A stretch of 64,000 bases of DNA from Zea mays (Eukaryota; Streptophyta; Magnoliopsida; Poales; Poaceae). The stretch spans positions 1-64,000 of the forward strand of contig NC_050104.1 of assembly GCF_902167145.1 (NCBI RefSeq). Direction: 5' to 3'. The position numbers were made by a program, and so were the translations under genes. The notes beneath the pieces were generated by a model. It was not told the origin of the DNA. It did not search any database and worked only from the letters and a program-made list of their open reading frames with translations. Positions 34,329-44,455 of the stretch are shown here, in pieces; the stretch's first letter is position 1; each line of letters opens with the position of its first letter.

Positions 34329-37019
34329 ATGTCGGGAGATCACGCCAAGAAGGAGATGGAGACCGGCGAAAAGCCCACTACAAGCCACGGGAGCACTTCA
34401 TCGGAAGAGTCCTGCACCAAGAGGAAGGAGAAGAAGAAGGTCTCCTCCAAAGGGAAGGAGAAGAAATCTTCTTCTCACCACCAAGAGAAGAAAGAAAAAT
34501 CTTCTTCCCACAAGCCGCATCGGAGTGGGGACAAGAAGAAAAGGATGAGGAAGGTGGTCTACTACGAGACCGATTCTTCATCGGCATCCACCTCCGGCTC
34601 CGACGCGGCGTCCGTCACTTCTAAGCGCCAAGAACGCAAGAAATATAGTAAGATCCCCCTACGTTACCCTCGCATTTCCAAACATACACCTTTACTTTCC
34701 GTCCCATTAGGCAAACCACCAACTTTTGATGGTGAAGACTATGCTAGGTGGAGCGATTTAATGCGATTTCATCTAACCTCGCTCCACAAAGGTATATGGG
34801 ATGTTGTTGAGTTTGGTGCACAGGTACCATCCGTAGGGGATGAGGACTACGATGAGAATGAGGTGGCCCAAATCGAGCACTTCAACTCTCAAGCTACAAC
34901 GATACTCCTCGCCTCACTAAGTAGAGAAGAGTATAACAAAGTTCAAGGGTTGAAGAATGCCAAGGAGGTTTGGGATGTGCTCAAAACCGCGCACGAGGGA
35001 GACGAGCTCACCAAGATCACCAAGCGGGAAACGATCGAGGGAGAGCTCGGTCGGTTCCGGCTTCGCAAAGGGGAGGAGCCACAACACATGTACAACCGGC
35101 TCAAGACCTTGGTGAACCAAGTGCGCAACCTCGGGAGCGTAAAGTGGGATGACCATGAGGTGGTTAAGGTTATTCTAAGATCTCTTATTTTCCTTAACCC
35201 TACTCAAGTTTAATTAATCCGTGGTAATCCTAGATATACTAAAATGACCCCCGAGGAAGTTATCGGGCATTTTGTTAGTTTTGAGTGCATGATTGAAGGC
35301 TCGAGAAAAATCAACGAGCTTGATGATCCCACCACATCCGAAGCTCAACCCGTCGCATTTAAGGCGACGGAGGAAAAGAAGGAGGAGTCTACACCAAGTC
35401 GACAACCTATCGACGCCTCCAAGCTCGACAATGAGGAAATGGCGCTCGTCATCAAGAGCTTCCGCCAAATCCTCAAGCAAAGGAGAGGGAAAGATTACAA
35501 GTCCCGCTCCAAGAAAGTGTGCTACAAGTGTGGTAAGCCCGGTCACTTTATTGCCAAATGTCCATTATCAAGTGACAGTGACAGGGATAATGACAAGAAG
35601 GGAAAGAGGAGAGAAAAGAAAAAATACTACAAGAAGAGGGGCGGCGATGCCCATGTTTGTCGGGAGTGGGACTCCGACAAAAGCTCAAGCGACTCCTCCG
35701 ACGACGAGGACGCCGCCAACATCGCCGTCACCAAGGGACTCCTCTTCCCCAACGTCGGCCACAAGTGCCTCATGGCAAAGGACGACAAAAAGAAGGTAAA
35801 ATCAAGATCGTCCACTAAATATGAAACCTCTAGTGATGATAATGCTAGTGATGAGGAAGATAATTTGCGTACCCTTTTTGCCAACCTCAACATGCAACAA
35901 AAGGAAAAACTTAATGAATTGATTAGTGCCATCCATGAAAAGGATGATCTCTTGGACACCCAAGAGGACTTCCTTATTAAAGAAAATAAGAAGCATGTTA
36001 AGGTTAAAAATGCTTATGCTCTAGAAGTAGAAAAATGTGAAAAATTATCTAGTGAGCTAAGCACTTGCCGTGAGATGATTGACAACCTTAGGAATGAAAA
36101 TGCTAATTTAAATGCTAAGGTTGATTCACATGTTTGCATTGTTTCAACTTCCAATCCTAGAGATAATAATGATGATTCACTTGCTAGGATTGAAGAATTG
36201 AACATTTCTCTTGCTAGTCTTAGAGTAGAAAATGAAAATTTAATTGCTAAGGCTAAAGATTTTGATGTTTGCAAAATTACAATTTCCGATCTTAGAGATA
36301 AGAATGATATACTACGTGCTAAGATTGTTGAACTTAATTCTTGCAAAGTCTCTACATCTACCATTGAGCATGTCACTATTTGTACTAGATGTAGAGACAT
36401 TGATGTTGATGCTATTCATGATCACATGGCTTTAATTAAACAACAACATGATCATATAGCAAAACTAGATGCTAAAGTTGCCGAGCACAACTTAGAAAAT
36501 GAGAAATTTAAATTTGCTCGTAGCATGCTTTATAATGGGAGACGCCCTGGCATCAAGGATGGCATTGGCTTCCAAAGGGGGGGCAATGTCAAACTTAATG
36601 CCCCTCCTAAAAGATTGTCAAATTTTGTTAAGGGCAAGGCTCCCATGCCTCAGGATAACGAGGGCTACATTTTATACCCTGCCGGTTATCCCGAGAGCAA
36701 AATTAGAAGAATTCATTCTAGGAAGTCTCACTCTGGCCCTAATCATGCTTTTATGTATAAGGGTGAGACATCTAGCTCTAGGCAACCAACCCGTGCTAAG
36801 TTGCCTAGAAAGAAAATTCCTAGTGCATCAAATGATCATAACATTTCATTTAAAACTTTTGATGCATCTTATGTTTTAACTAACAAATCCGGCAAGGTAG
36901 TTGCCAAATATGTTGGGGGCAAGCACAAGGGGTCAAAGACTTGTGTTTGGGTACCCAAAGTTCTTGTGTCTAATGCCAAAGGACCCAAAACTATTTGGGT
37001 ACCTAAAGTCAAGAACTAA
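34329..37019 (+). pseudogene. gag: Gag of the outer Sirevirus-type element, broken by one nonsense codon
   Basis: The ATG at 34329 (MSGDHAKKEMETG) opens a frame of 896 codons to TAA at 37017. An in-frame TAA at 35211-35213 splits it into 294 and about 601 codons. The N-terminus is Lys/Ser/Glu-rich. Next comes the copia gag domain (UBN2 type), with FDGEDYARWSDLMRFHLTSL at about 34725-34790 and EVWDVLKTAHEGDELTK near 34965. A CX2CX4HX4C zinc knuckle (CYKCGKPGHFIAKC) lies at 35520-35561. A long coiled-coil region (about 35900-36500) follows, with repeated Leu/Asn/Glu heptads. The C-terminus has repeated VWVPK and IWVPK words. A long gag with a coiled coil is typical of Sireviruses. The protein would form capsid; this copy would give only its first third without readthrough. 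Confidence 0.9.
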
Positions 37020-37036
37020 ACTTGTTTTGTAGGTTT
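37019..37036 (+). other. Candidate 3' splice site between gag and pol
   Basis: AACTTGTTTTGTAG|GTT ends with the AG at 37031-37032, directly at the first codon of the open pol frame. It has a T-rich tract and the consensus acceptor form. A possible donor AAG|GTAAAA at 35795|35796 lies at a gag codon boundary, so joining them would keep both frames. Both sites are seen; use of them is inferred. Confidence 0.45.
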
Positions 37037-38835
37037 ATGCATCCGGGGGCTCAAGTTGGATACTCGACAGCGGGTGCACAAACCACATGACAGGGGAGAA
37101 AAAGATGTTCTCCTCATATGAGAAAAACCAAGATCCCCAAAGAGCGATCACATTCGGGGATGGAAATCAAGGATTGGTCAAAGGTTTGGGTAAAATTGCT
37201 ATATCCCCTGACCATTCCATTTCCAATGTTTTTCTTGTTGATTCCTTAGATTACAACTTGCTTTCTGTTTCCCAATTATGTCAAATGGGCTACAACTGTC
37301 TATTCACTGATATAGGTGTCACTGTCTTTAGAAGAAGTGATGATTCAATAGCATTTAAAGGAGTGTTAGAGGGTCAGCTATACTTAGTAGATTTTGATAG
37401 AGCTGAACTCGACACTTGCTTAATTGCTAAGACTAACATGGGTTGGCTCTGGCACCGCCGACTAGCCCATGTTGGGATGAAGAATCTTCATAAGCTTCTA
37501 AAGGGAGAACACATTTTAGGATTAACAAATGTTCATTTTGAGAAAGACAGGATTTGTAGAGCATGCCAGGCAGGGAAGCAAGCTGGAACCCATCATCCAC
37601 ACAAGAACATCATGACAACGGACAGGCCACTGGAGCTCCTACACATGGATCTATTCGGCCCGATTGCTTACATAAGCATCGGCGGGAGTAAGCACTGTCT
37701 AGTTATTGTGGATGATTATTCTCGCTTCACTTGGGTATTCTTTTTACAGGAAAAATCTCAAACCCAAGAGATCTTAAAGGGATTCTTAAGACGGGCTCAA
37801 AATGAGTTCGGCTTAAGGATCAAGAAAATAAGAAGCGACAACGGGACGGAGTTCAAGAACTCTCAAATTGAAGGCTTCCTTGAGGAGGAGGGCATCAAGC
37901 ATGAGTTCTCTTCTCCCTACACACCTCAACAAAATGGTGTAGTGGAGAGGAAGAATCGAACTCTACTGGACATGGCAAGAACCATGCTTGATGAGTATAA
38001 GACTTCGGATCGGTTTTGGGCCGAGGCGGTCAACACCGCGTGCTACGCCATCAACCGGTTGTATCTACACCGAATCCTCAAGAAGACATCATATGAACTC
38101 CTAACTGGTAAAAAGCCCAACATTTCATATTTTAGAGTTTTTGGTAGCAAATGCTTTATTCTTGTTAAGAGAGGTAGAAAATCTAAATTTGCTCCTAAAA
38201 CTGTAGAAGGTTTTTTACTTGGTTATGACTCAAACACAAGGGCATATAGAGTCTTTAACAAGTCCACTGGACTAGTTGAAGTCTCATATGACGTTGTGTT
38301 TGATGAGACTAACGGCTCTCAAGTAGAGCAAGTTGATCTTGATGAGATAGGTGATGAAGAGGCTCTGTGCATCGCGCTAAGGAACATGTCCATCGGGGAT
38401 GTGTGTCCTAAAGAATCCAAAGAGCCCCCAAAAGCACAAGATCAGCCATCCTCCTCCACGCAAGCATCTCCACCAACTCAAAATGAGGATGAGGCTCAAG
38501 TTGATGAAAGGCAAGATCAAGAAGATGAGCCACCTCAAGGTGATGGCAATGATCAAGGGGGAGATGAAAATGATCAAGATAAGGAGGATGAACAAGAACC
38601 AAGGCCGCCACACCCAAGAATCCACCAAGCAATCCAACGAGATCACCCCGTTGACACCATCCTCGGCGACATTCATAAGGGGGTAACCACTAGATCTCGT
38701 GTTGCACATTTTTGTGAACATTACTCGTTTGTTTCCTCTATTGAGCCACACAGGGTAGAGGAAGCACTTCAAGATTCGGATTGGGTGGTGGCAATGCAAG
38801 AGGAGCTCAACAACTTCACTAGAAATGAGGTATGA
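37033..38835 (+). pseudogene. pol: Pol of the outer element, protease and integrase part, ending at a premature stop
   Basis: The frame opens at 37033 just after a TAG and is +1 relative to gag; the first ATG is at 37087. The aspartic protease active site Asp-Ser-Gly is at 37066-37074, upstream of that ATG, so translation must enter before it. Counting from the ATG, the integrase zinc domain has His123, His128, Cys157 and Cys160. The catalytic triad is Asp188, Asp251 and Glu287, the last two with exactly 35 residues between them. After the core comes the copia linker (SYFRVFGSKCF) and an acidic low-complexity stretch (about residues 440-510). The frame is cut by TGA at 38833-38835, seven residues after QEELNNF. 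The same frame continues into reverse transcriptase. Confidence 0.92.
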
Positions 38836-40278
38836 CATTTAGTTCCACGTCCTAACCAAAATGTTGTAGGAACCAAATGGGTCTTCCGCAACAAGCAAGA
38901 TGAGCATGGTGTGGTGACAAGGAACAAAGCACGACTTGTGGCCAAGGGATACTCCCAAGTCGAAGGTTTGGATTTCGGTGAAACCTATGCACCCGTAGCT
39001 AGGCTCGAGTCAATTCGTATATTATTGGCCTATGCTACTTACCATGGCTTTAAGCTTTATCAAATGGACGTGAAAAGTGCCTTCCTCAATGGACCAATCA
39101 AGGAAGAGGTCTATGTTGAGCAACCTCCCGGCTTTGAAGACAGTGAGTATCCTAACCATGTGTATAAGCTCTCTAAGGCGCTTTACGGGCTCAAGCAAGC
39201 CCCAAGAGCATGGTATGAATGCCATAGGGATTTCCTTATTGCAAATGGCTTCAAAGTCGGCAAGGCCGATCCTACTTTGTTCACTAAAACTCTTGCAAAT
39301 GATTTGTTTGTATGCCAAATTTATGTTGATGATATCATATTTGGGTCTACTAACGAATCTACTTGTGAAGAATTTAGTAGGATCATGACACAAAAATTCG
39401 AGATGTCTATGATGGGGGAGTTGAAGTATTTCTTAGGATTCCAAGTCAAACAACTCCCAGAGGGCACCTTCATCAGCCAAACAAAGTATACTCAAGACAT
39501 TCTAACCAAGTTTGGAATGAAGGATGCCAAACCCATCAAGACGCCTATGGGAACTAATGGGCATCTCGACCTCGACACGGGAGGTAAGTCCGTGGATCAA
39601 AAGGTATACCGGTCGATGATAGGTTCATTACTCTATCTTTGTGCATCTCGACCGGACATTATGCTTTCCGTTTGCATGTGTGCAAGATTCCAATCCGACC
39701 CTAAGGAATCCCACCTTATGGCCGTAAAACAAATCTTGAGATATTTGGCTTATACTCCTAAGTTTGGGCTTTGGTACCCTCGGGGATCCACATTTGATTT
39801 GATTGGTTATTCGGATGCCGATTGGGCGGGGTGTAAAATTAATAGGAAGAGCACATCGGGGACTTGCCAGTTCTTGGGAAGATCCTTGGTGTCTTGGGCT
39901 TCAAAGAAGCAAAATTCGGTCGCTCTTTCTACCGCCGAAGCCGAGTACATTGCCGCAGGTCACTGTTGCGCACAATTACTTTGGATGAGCCAAACCCTGC
40001 GGGACTACGGTTACAAATTAACCAAAGTCCCTTTGCTATGTGATAATGAGAGTGCAATCAAAATGGCCGACAATCCCGTCGAGCATAGCCGCACTAAGCA
40101 CATAGCCATCCGATATCATTTTCTTAGGGATCACCAACAAAAGGGGGATATCGAGATTGCATACATTAATACTAAAGATCAATTAGCCGATATCTTTACC
40201 AAACCACTTGATGAACAAACTTTTACCAAACTTAGGCATGAGCTCAATATTCTTGATTCTAGAAACTTCTTTTGCTAA
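38836..40278 (+). pseudogene. pol: Pol of the outer element, reverse transcriptase and RNase H part
   Basis: This continues the pol frame past the TGA at 38833, so without readthrough it cannot be made. From the ATG at 38911 the copia reverse transcriptase signs are [11 protein letters not shown] (Asp53), [12 protein letters not shown] (91-102) and the YVDD box (138-141) with both catalytic Asp. RNase H shows [16 protein letters not shown] (302-317), [11 protein letters not shown] (340-350), [10 protein letters not shown] (377-386) and ADIFTKPL (426-433). It ends in RNFFC with TAA at 40276. No other break is visible, so the enzyme domains themselves are well preserved. No envelope-like frame follows. 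Confidence 0.93.
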
Positions 40279-41092
40279 CTTGCACACCTCACATAGCTCA
40301 TGAATATACCTTTGATCATATCTCTTCAATATGCTATGACTAATGTGCTTTCAAGTCTATTTCAAACCAAGTCATAGGTGTATTGAAAGGGAATTGGAGT
40401 TTTCGGCGAAGACAAAGGCTTCCACTCCGTAACTCATCCTTCGCCATCACTCCGAGCCGCTCTCTTGGGGAGAGAGCAAAACAAAAGGACTCCTACTTTG
40501 GTATAATCTTCACTCTTTTACTTATGACCAAAGGAGGAGAACGTTATTTGGAGGGCTCTAATGATTCCGTTTTTGGCGATTCATGCCAAAGGGGGAGAAA
40601 GATTGAGCCCAAAGCAAAAGGACCGCACCACCACCTAATTTTCAAATATAATTTTCAATTATCAATTTGGTATCTTATTGTATTCAAAAGGGGAGAAAGT
40701 AGTATTTTAAAATCATATCTCAAAACCCTCTTGAACACTAAGAGGAATCTCTTTTAGGGGGAGTTTTGTTTAGTCAAAGGAAAAGCATTTGAGACAGGGG
40801 GAGAAAATTTCAAATCTTGAGAATGCTTTGCAAAATCTTATTCATTTACCTTTGACTATTTGCAAAAGAACTTTGAAATAGATTTACAAAAGATTTTGCA
40901 AAAACAAAACATGTGGTGCAAGCGTGGTCCAAAATATTAAAAACAAAGAAACAATCCATGCATATCTTGTAAGTATTTATATTGGCTCAATTCCAAGCAA
41001 CCTTTGCACTTATATTATGCAAACTAGTTCAATTATGCACTTCTATATTTGCTTTGGTTTGTGTTGGCATCAATCACCAAAAAGGGGGAGAT
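40279..41092 (+). promoter_or_regulatory. 3' non-coding region of the outer element with multiple polypurine tracts
   Basis: No supported gene lies between pol and the 3' LTR. The stretch has a series of A-rich/G-rich motifs on the coding strand: CCAAAGGAGGAGA (40528), CAAAGGGGGAGAAAG (40587), AAAAGGGGAGAAAG (40686), TTTAGGGGGA (40753), ACAGGGGGAGAAAA (40794) and the LTR-adjacent AAAAAGGGGGAGAT (41079-41092). Only the last is in the position of the normal plus-strand primer. Repeated polypurine tracts here are a conserved Sirevirus feature; the role of the extra ones is not known to me. Confidence 0.85.
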
Positions 41093-42424
41093 TGAAAGGG
41101 AAATAGGCCTACACCTAGTTCCTAAATGATTTTGGTGGTTGAATTGCCCAACACAAATTAAATGGACTAACTTGTTTGCTCTAGTGCATAAGTTATACAG
41201 GTGTAAAAGGTTCACACTCAGCCAATAAAAAGATCTAGTTTTGGATTCAACCATGAAGCAAAGAAGCAACCGAAGGCCCTCTGGTCTGGGAACACTGGAC
41301 TGTCCGCTGTACACCGGACAGTGTCCGGTGCACCACCGGACAGTGTCCGGTGCACCAGAGGACTCCAGCTCAAACTCGCCACCTTCGGGAATTTCCAGAG
41401 GCGACTCCGCTATAATTCACCGGACTGTCCGGTGTACACCGGACAGTGTCCGGTGCTCCATGGAAGCGCAGCCTCAGGAACTCACCAGCCTCGGGATTTT
41501 AATTCAGCCGCTCCGCTATAATTCACCGGACTGTCCGGTGTGCACCGGACTGTCCGGTGAACCACGGAGTAACGGCTTCTTCCGCGCCAACGGTCACCTG
41601 CAAAACGCATTTAATGCGCGCTCTGCGCGCGCAGACGGCAGGCGCGCCCATACTGGCGCACCGGACAATGAACAGGAGTTGTCCGGTGTGCACCGGACAC
41701 CCAGGCGGGCCCACAAGTCAGAAGCTTCAACGGTCAGAATCCAACGGCAGTGATGACGTGGCAGGGGGCACCGGACTGTCCGGTGTGCACCGGACTGTCC
41801 GGTGCGCCATCGAGCAGACAGCCTCCCAACGGCCACTTTTGGTGGTTGAGGCTATAAATACCCCAACCACCCCACCATTCATTGCATCCAAGTTTTCCAC
41901 TTCCCAACTACTACAAGAGCTCTAGCATTCAATTCTAGACACACCAAATAGATCAAATCCTCTCCAAACTCCACACAACGCCATAGTGACTAGAGAGAGT
42001 GATTTGCTTGTGTTCTTTCGAGCTCTTGCGCTTGGATTGCTTTCTTTCTTCTTGACTCTTTCATTGTGATCAAGCACTCACTTGTAATCGAGGCAAGAGG
42101 CACCAATTGTGTGGTGGCCCTTGTGGGAACTTTTTGTTCCAAGTGATTAAGAAGAGAAAGCTCACTCGATCCAAGGGATCGTTTGAGAGAGGGAAGGGTT
42201 GAAAGAGACCCGGCCTTTGTGGCCTCCTCAACGGGGAGTAGGTTTGCAAGAACCGAACCTCGGTAAAACAAATCCGCGTGTCTCACTTGATTATTTGCTT
42301 ACGATTTGTTTTTCGCCCTCTCTCGCGGACTCGTTTTATTTCTAACGCTAACCCGGCTTGTAGTTGTGTTTATATTTGTAAATTTCAGTTTCGCCCTATT
42401 CACCCCGCCTCTAGGCGACTATCA
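41093..42424 (+). repeat. 3' LTR of the outer element
   Basis: 1,332 bp, TGAAAGGG to CTATCA, uninterrupted. The TATA box TATAAATA is at 41853-41860. CG-rich palindromes of the form ACCGGACTGTCCGGT lie at about 41294-41560 and 41780-41805. It provides the unbroken reference that shows exactly where the nested element inserted in the 5' LTR. Short frames rich in Cys, Pro, Thr and Gly here come from the palindrome repeat and are not genes. Confidence 0.96.
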
Positions 42425-42429
42425 GATAA
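42425..42429. other. Target-site duplication of the outer element, right copy (GATAA)
   Basis: Direct repeat of 26176-26180, immediately after the 3' LTR end CTATCA. Confidence 0.96.
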
Positions 42430-44438
42430 TCAATGGCCACACAACCCCCATTTTTGTCGAAAATAGCCATGAACGACCATTTTCAATAATATCGAAGGCT
42501 AACACCTATGGATTTTTGACCAAGAAATGGTCTCCACCAGAAATCCAAGAATGTGATCTACGACAAGGAAACATATGTGGGGTGAGGTGTATGAGCCTCT
42601 GGTCGACGATCAATGGCCACACAACCCCCATTTTGCCAAAAATAGCCATGAATGACCATTTTCAATAATACCGAAGGCTAACACGTACGAGTTTTTAACC
42701 AAGAAATGGTCTCCACCAGAAATCCAAGAATGTGATCTATGGCAAGGAAACATATGTGTAGTGAGGTGTATGAGCCTCTGGTCGATGATCAATGGCCACA
42801 CAACCCCCATTTTTGTCGAAAATAGCCATGAATGACCATTTACAATAATACCGAAGGCTAACACCTACGGATTTTTGACCAAGAAATGGTCTCCACCAGA
42901 AATCCAAGAATGTGATCTATGGCAAGGAAACATATGTGGGGTGAGGTGTATGAGCCTCTGGTCGACGATCAATGGCCACACAACCCCCATTTTGCCAAAA
43001 ATAGCCATGAATGACCATTTTCAATAATACCGAAGGCTAACACGTACGAGTTTTTAACCAAGAAATGGTCTCCACCAGAAATCCAAGAATGTAATCTATG
43101 GCAAGGAAACATATGCGGGGTGAGGTTTATGAGCCTCTAGTCGATGATAAATGGCCACACAACCCCATTTTTTATGAAAATAGCCATGAGCGACCTTGAG
43201 AATAGCCATGAGCGACCATTTTCAATAATACTAGAGGCTAACACCTACGGATTTTAGACCAAGAAATGGTCTCCACCAGAAATCCAAGAATGTGATCTAT
43301 GGCAAGGAAACATATGTGGGGTGAGGTGTATGAGCATCTGGTCGATGATCAATGGCCACACAACCCCCATTTTTGTCGAAAATAGCCATGAATGACCATT
43401 TTCAATAATACCGAAGGCTAACACCTACGGATTTTTGACCAAGAAATGGTCTCCACCAGAAATCCAAGAATGTGATCTATGGCAAGGAAACATATGTGGG
43501 GTGAGGTGTATGAGCCTCTAGTCGATGATCAATGGCCAGACAACCCCCATTTTTGTCGAAAATAGCCATGAATGACCATTTTCAAAAATACCAAAGGCTA
43601 ACACGTACGGATTTTTGACCAAGAAATGGTCTCCACCAGAAATCCAAGAATGTGATCTATGGCAAGGAAACATATGTGGGGTGAGGTGTACGAGCCTCTG
43701 GTCGATGATCAATGGCCACACAACCCCCAGTTTGCCGAAAATAGCCATGAATGACCATTTTCAATAATACCGAAGGCTAACACGTACGAGTTTTTAACCA
43801 AGAAATGGTTTCCACCAGAAATCCAAGAATGTAATCTATGGCAAGGAAACATATGTGGGGTGAGGTTTATGAGCCTCTGGTCGATGATGAATGGCCACAC
43901 AACCCCCATTTTGCCGAAAATAGCCATGAACGACCATTTTCAATAATACCGAAGGCTAACACGTACGAGTTTTTAACCAAGAAATGGTCTCCACCAGAAA
44001 TCCAAGAATGTGATCTATGGCAAGGAAACATATGTGGGGTGAGGTGTACGAGCCTCTGGTCGATGATCAATGGCCACACAACCACCATTTTGCCGAAAAT
44101 AGCCATGAACGACCATTTTCAATAATACCGAAGGCTAACACGTACGAGTTTTTAACCAAGAAATGGTCTCCACCAGAAATCCAAGAATGTGATCTATGGC
44201 AAGGAAACATATGTGGGGTGAGGTGTATGAGCATCTGGTCGATGATCAATGGCCACACAACCCCCATTTTTGTCGAAAATAGCCATGAATGACCATTTAC
44301 AATAATACCGAAGGCTAACACCTACGGATTTTTGACCAAGAAATGGTCTCCACCAGAAATCCAAGAATGTGATCTATGGCAAGGAAACATATGTGGGGTG
44401 AGGTGTATGAGCCTCTGGTCGTTGATCAATGGCCACAC
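42425..44438 (+). repeat. knob180 satellite array, orientation B (right continuation after the nest)
   Basis: The block resumes with GATAATCAATGGCC, the second copy of the target duplication plus the rest of the interrupted unit, in the same orientation as the block ending at 26180. The two blocks were therefore one array before insertion. It holds about 11 units and ends at a switch to orientation A at 44438, within GGCCACACCATTGATC. One unit near 43.16 kb has a shortened run (ACCCCATTTTTTATG instead of ACCCCCATTTTTTATG). Confidence 0.94.
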
Positions 44439-44455
44439 CATTGATCATCGACCAG
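44420..44455. other. Orientation switch B to A at a hairpin (junction type 2)
   Basis: GATCAATGGCCACA is followed by CCATTGATC, so TTGATCAATGG and CCATTGATCATCG form an inverted repeat around a 5-nt loop (CCACA). The switch has one shared base (C at 44438). The same breakpoint recurs at 62647. Confidence 0.92.

Larger units (their letters stand above)
26181..42424 (+). mobile_element. Ty1/copia LTR retrotransposon, Sirevirus lineage, Opie-like, with a nested insertion
   Basis: The element spans 16,244 bp. Without the nested element and its extra target copy it is 9,537 bp, a normal size for this group. The order is 5' LTR (split), initiator-Met primer site, gag, protease, integrase, reverse transcriptase, RNase H, a run of polypurine motifs and 3' LTR. 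Integrase before reverse transcriptase defines copia. A long coiled-coil gag, several polypurine tracts and CG-rich palindromes in the LTR are Sirevirus traits. The name Opie-like rests on my recognition of the LTR start TGAAAGGGAAATAGG and was not searched. Gag and pol each contain one in-frame nonsense codon, so this copy cannot make its proteins intact. About 11 substitutions separate the LTRs by eye, suggesting insertion some hundreds of thousands of years ago at 1.3e-8 per site per year. Confidence 0.93.

Noticed and set aside
34970..35152. Short frames overlapping gag on both strands
   Set aside because: They are shadows of the gag frame in GC-rich sequence with no independent evidence.
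40383..40757. A 124-codon frame downstream of pol that could be an envelope-like protein
   Set aside because: It has no signal peptide, membrane segment or coiled coil and spans the polypurine motifs. Its frame is unrelated to pol.
26181..42424. Captured host gene in the outer element
   Set aside because: All coding sequence in the outer element is accounted for by gag, protease, integrase, reverse transcriptase and RNase H.
42278..42668. A frame crossing from the 3' LTR into the satellite, suggesting a fusion gene
   Set aside because: It spans the exact insertion boundary at 42424/42425 and joins a non-coding LTR end to satellite by chance.
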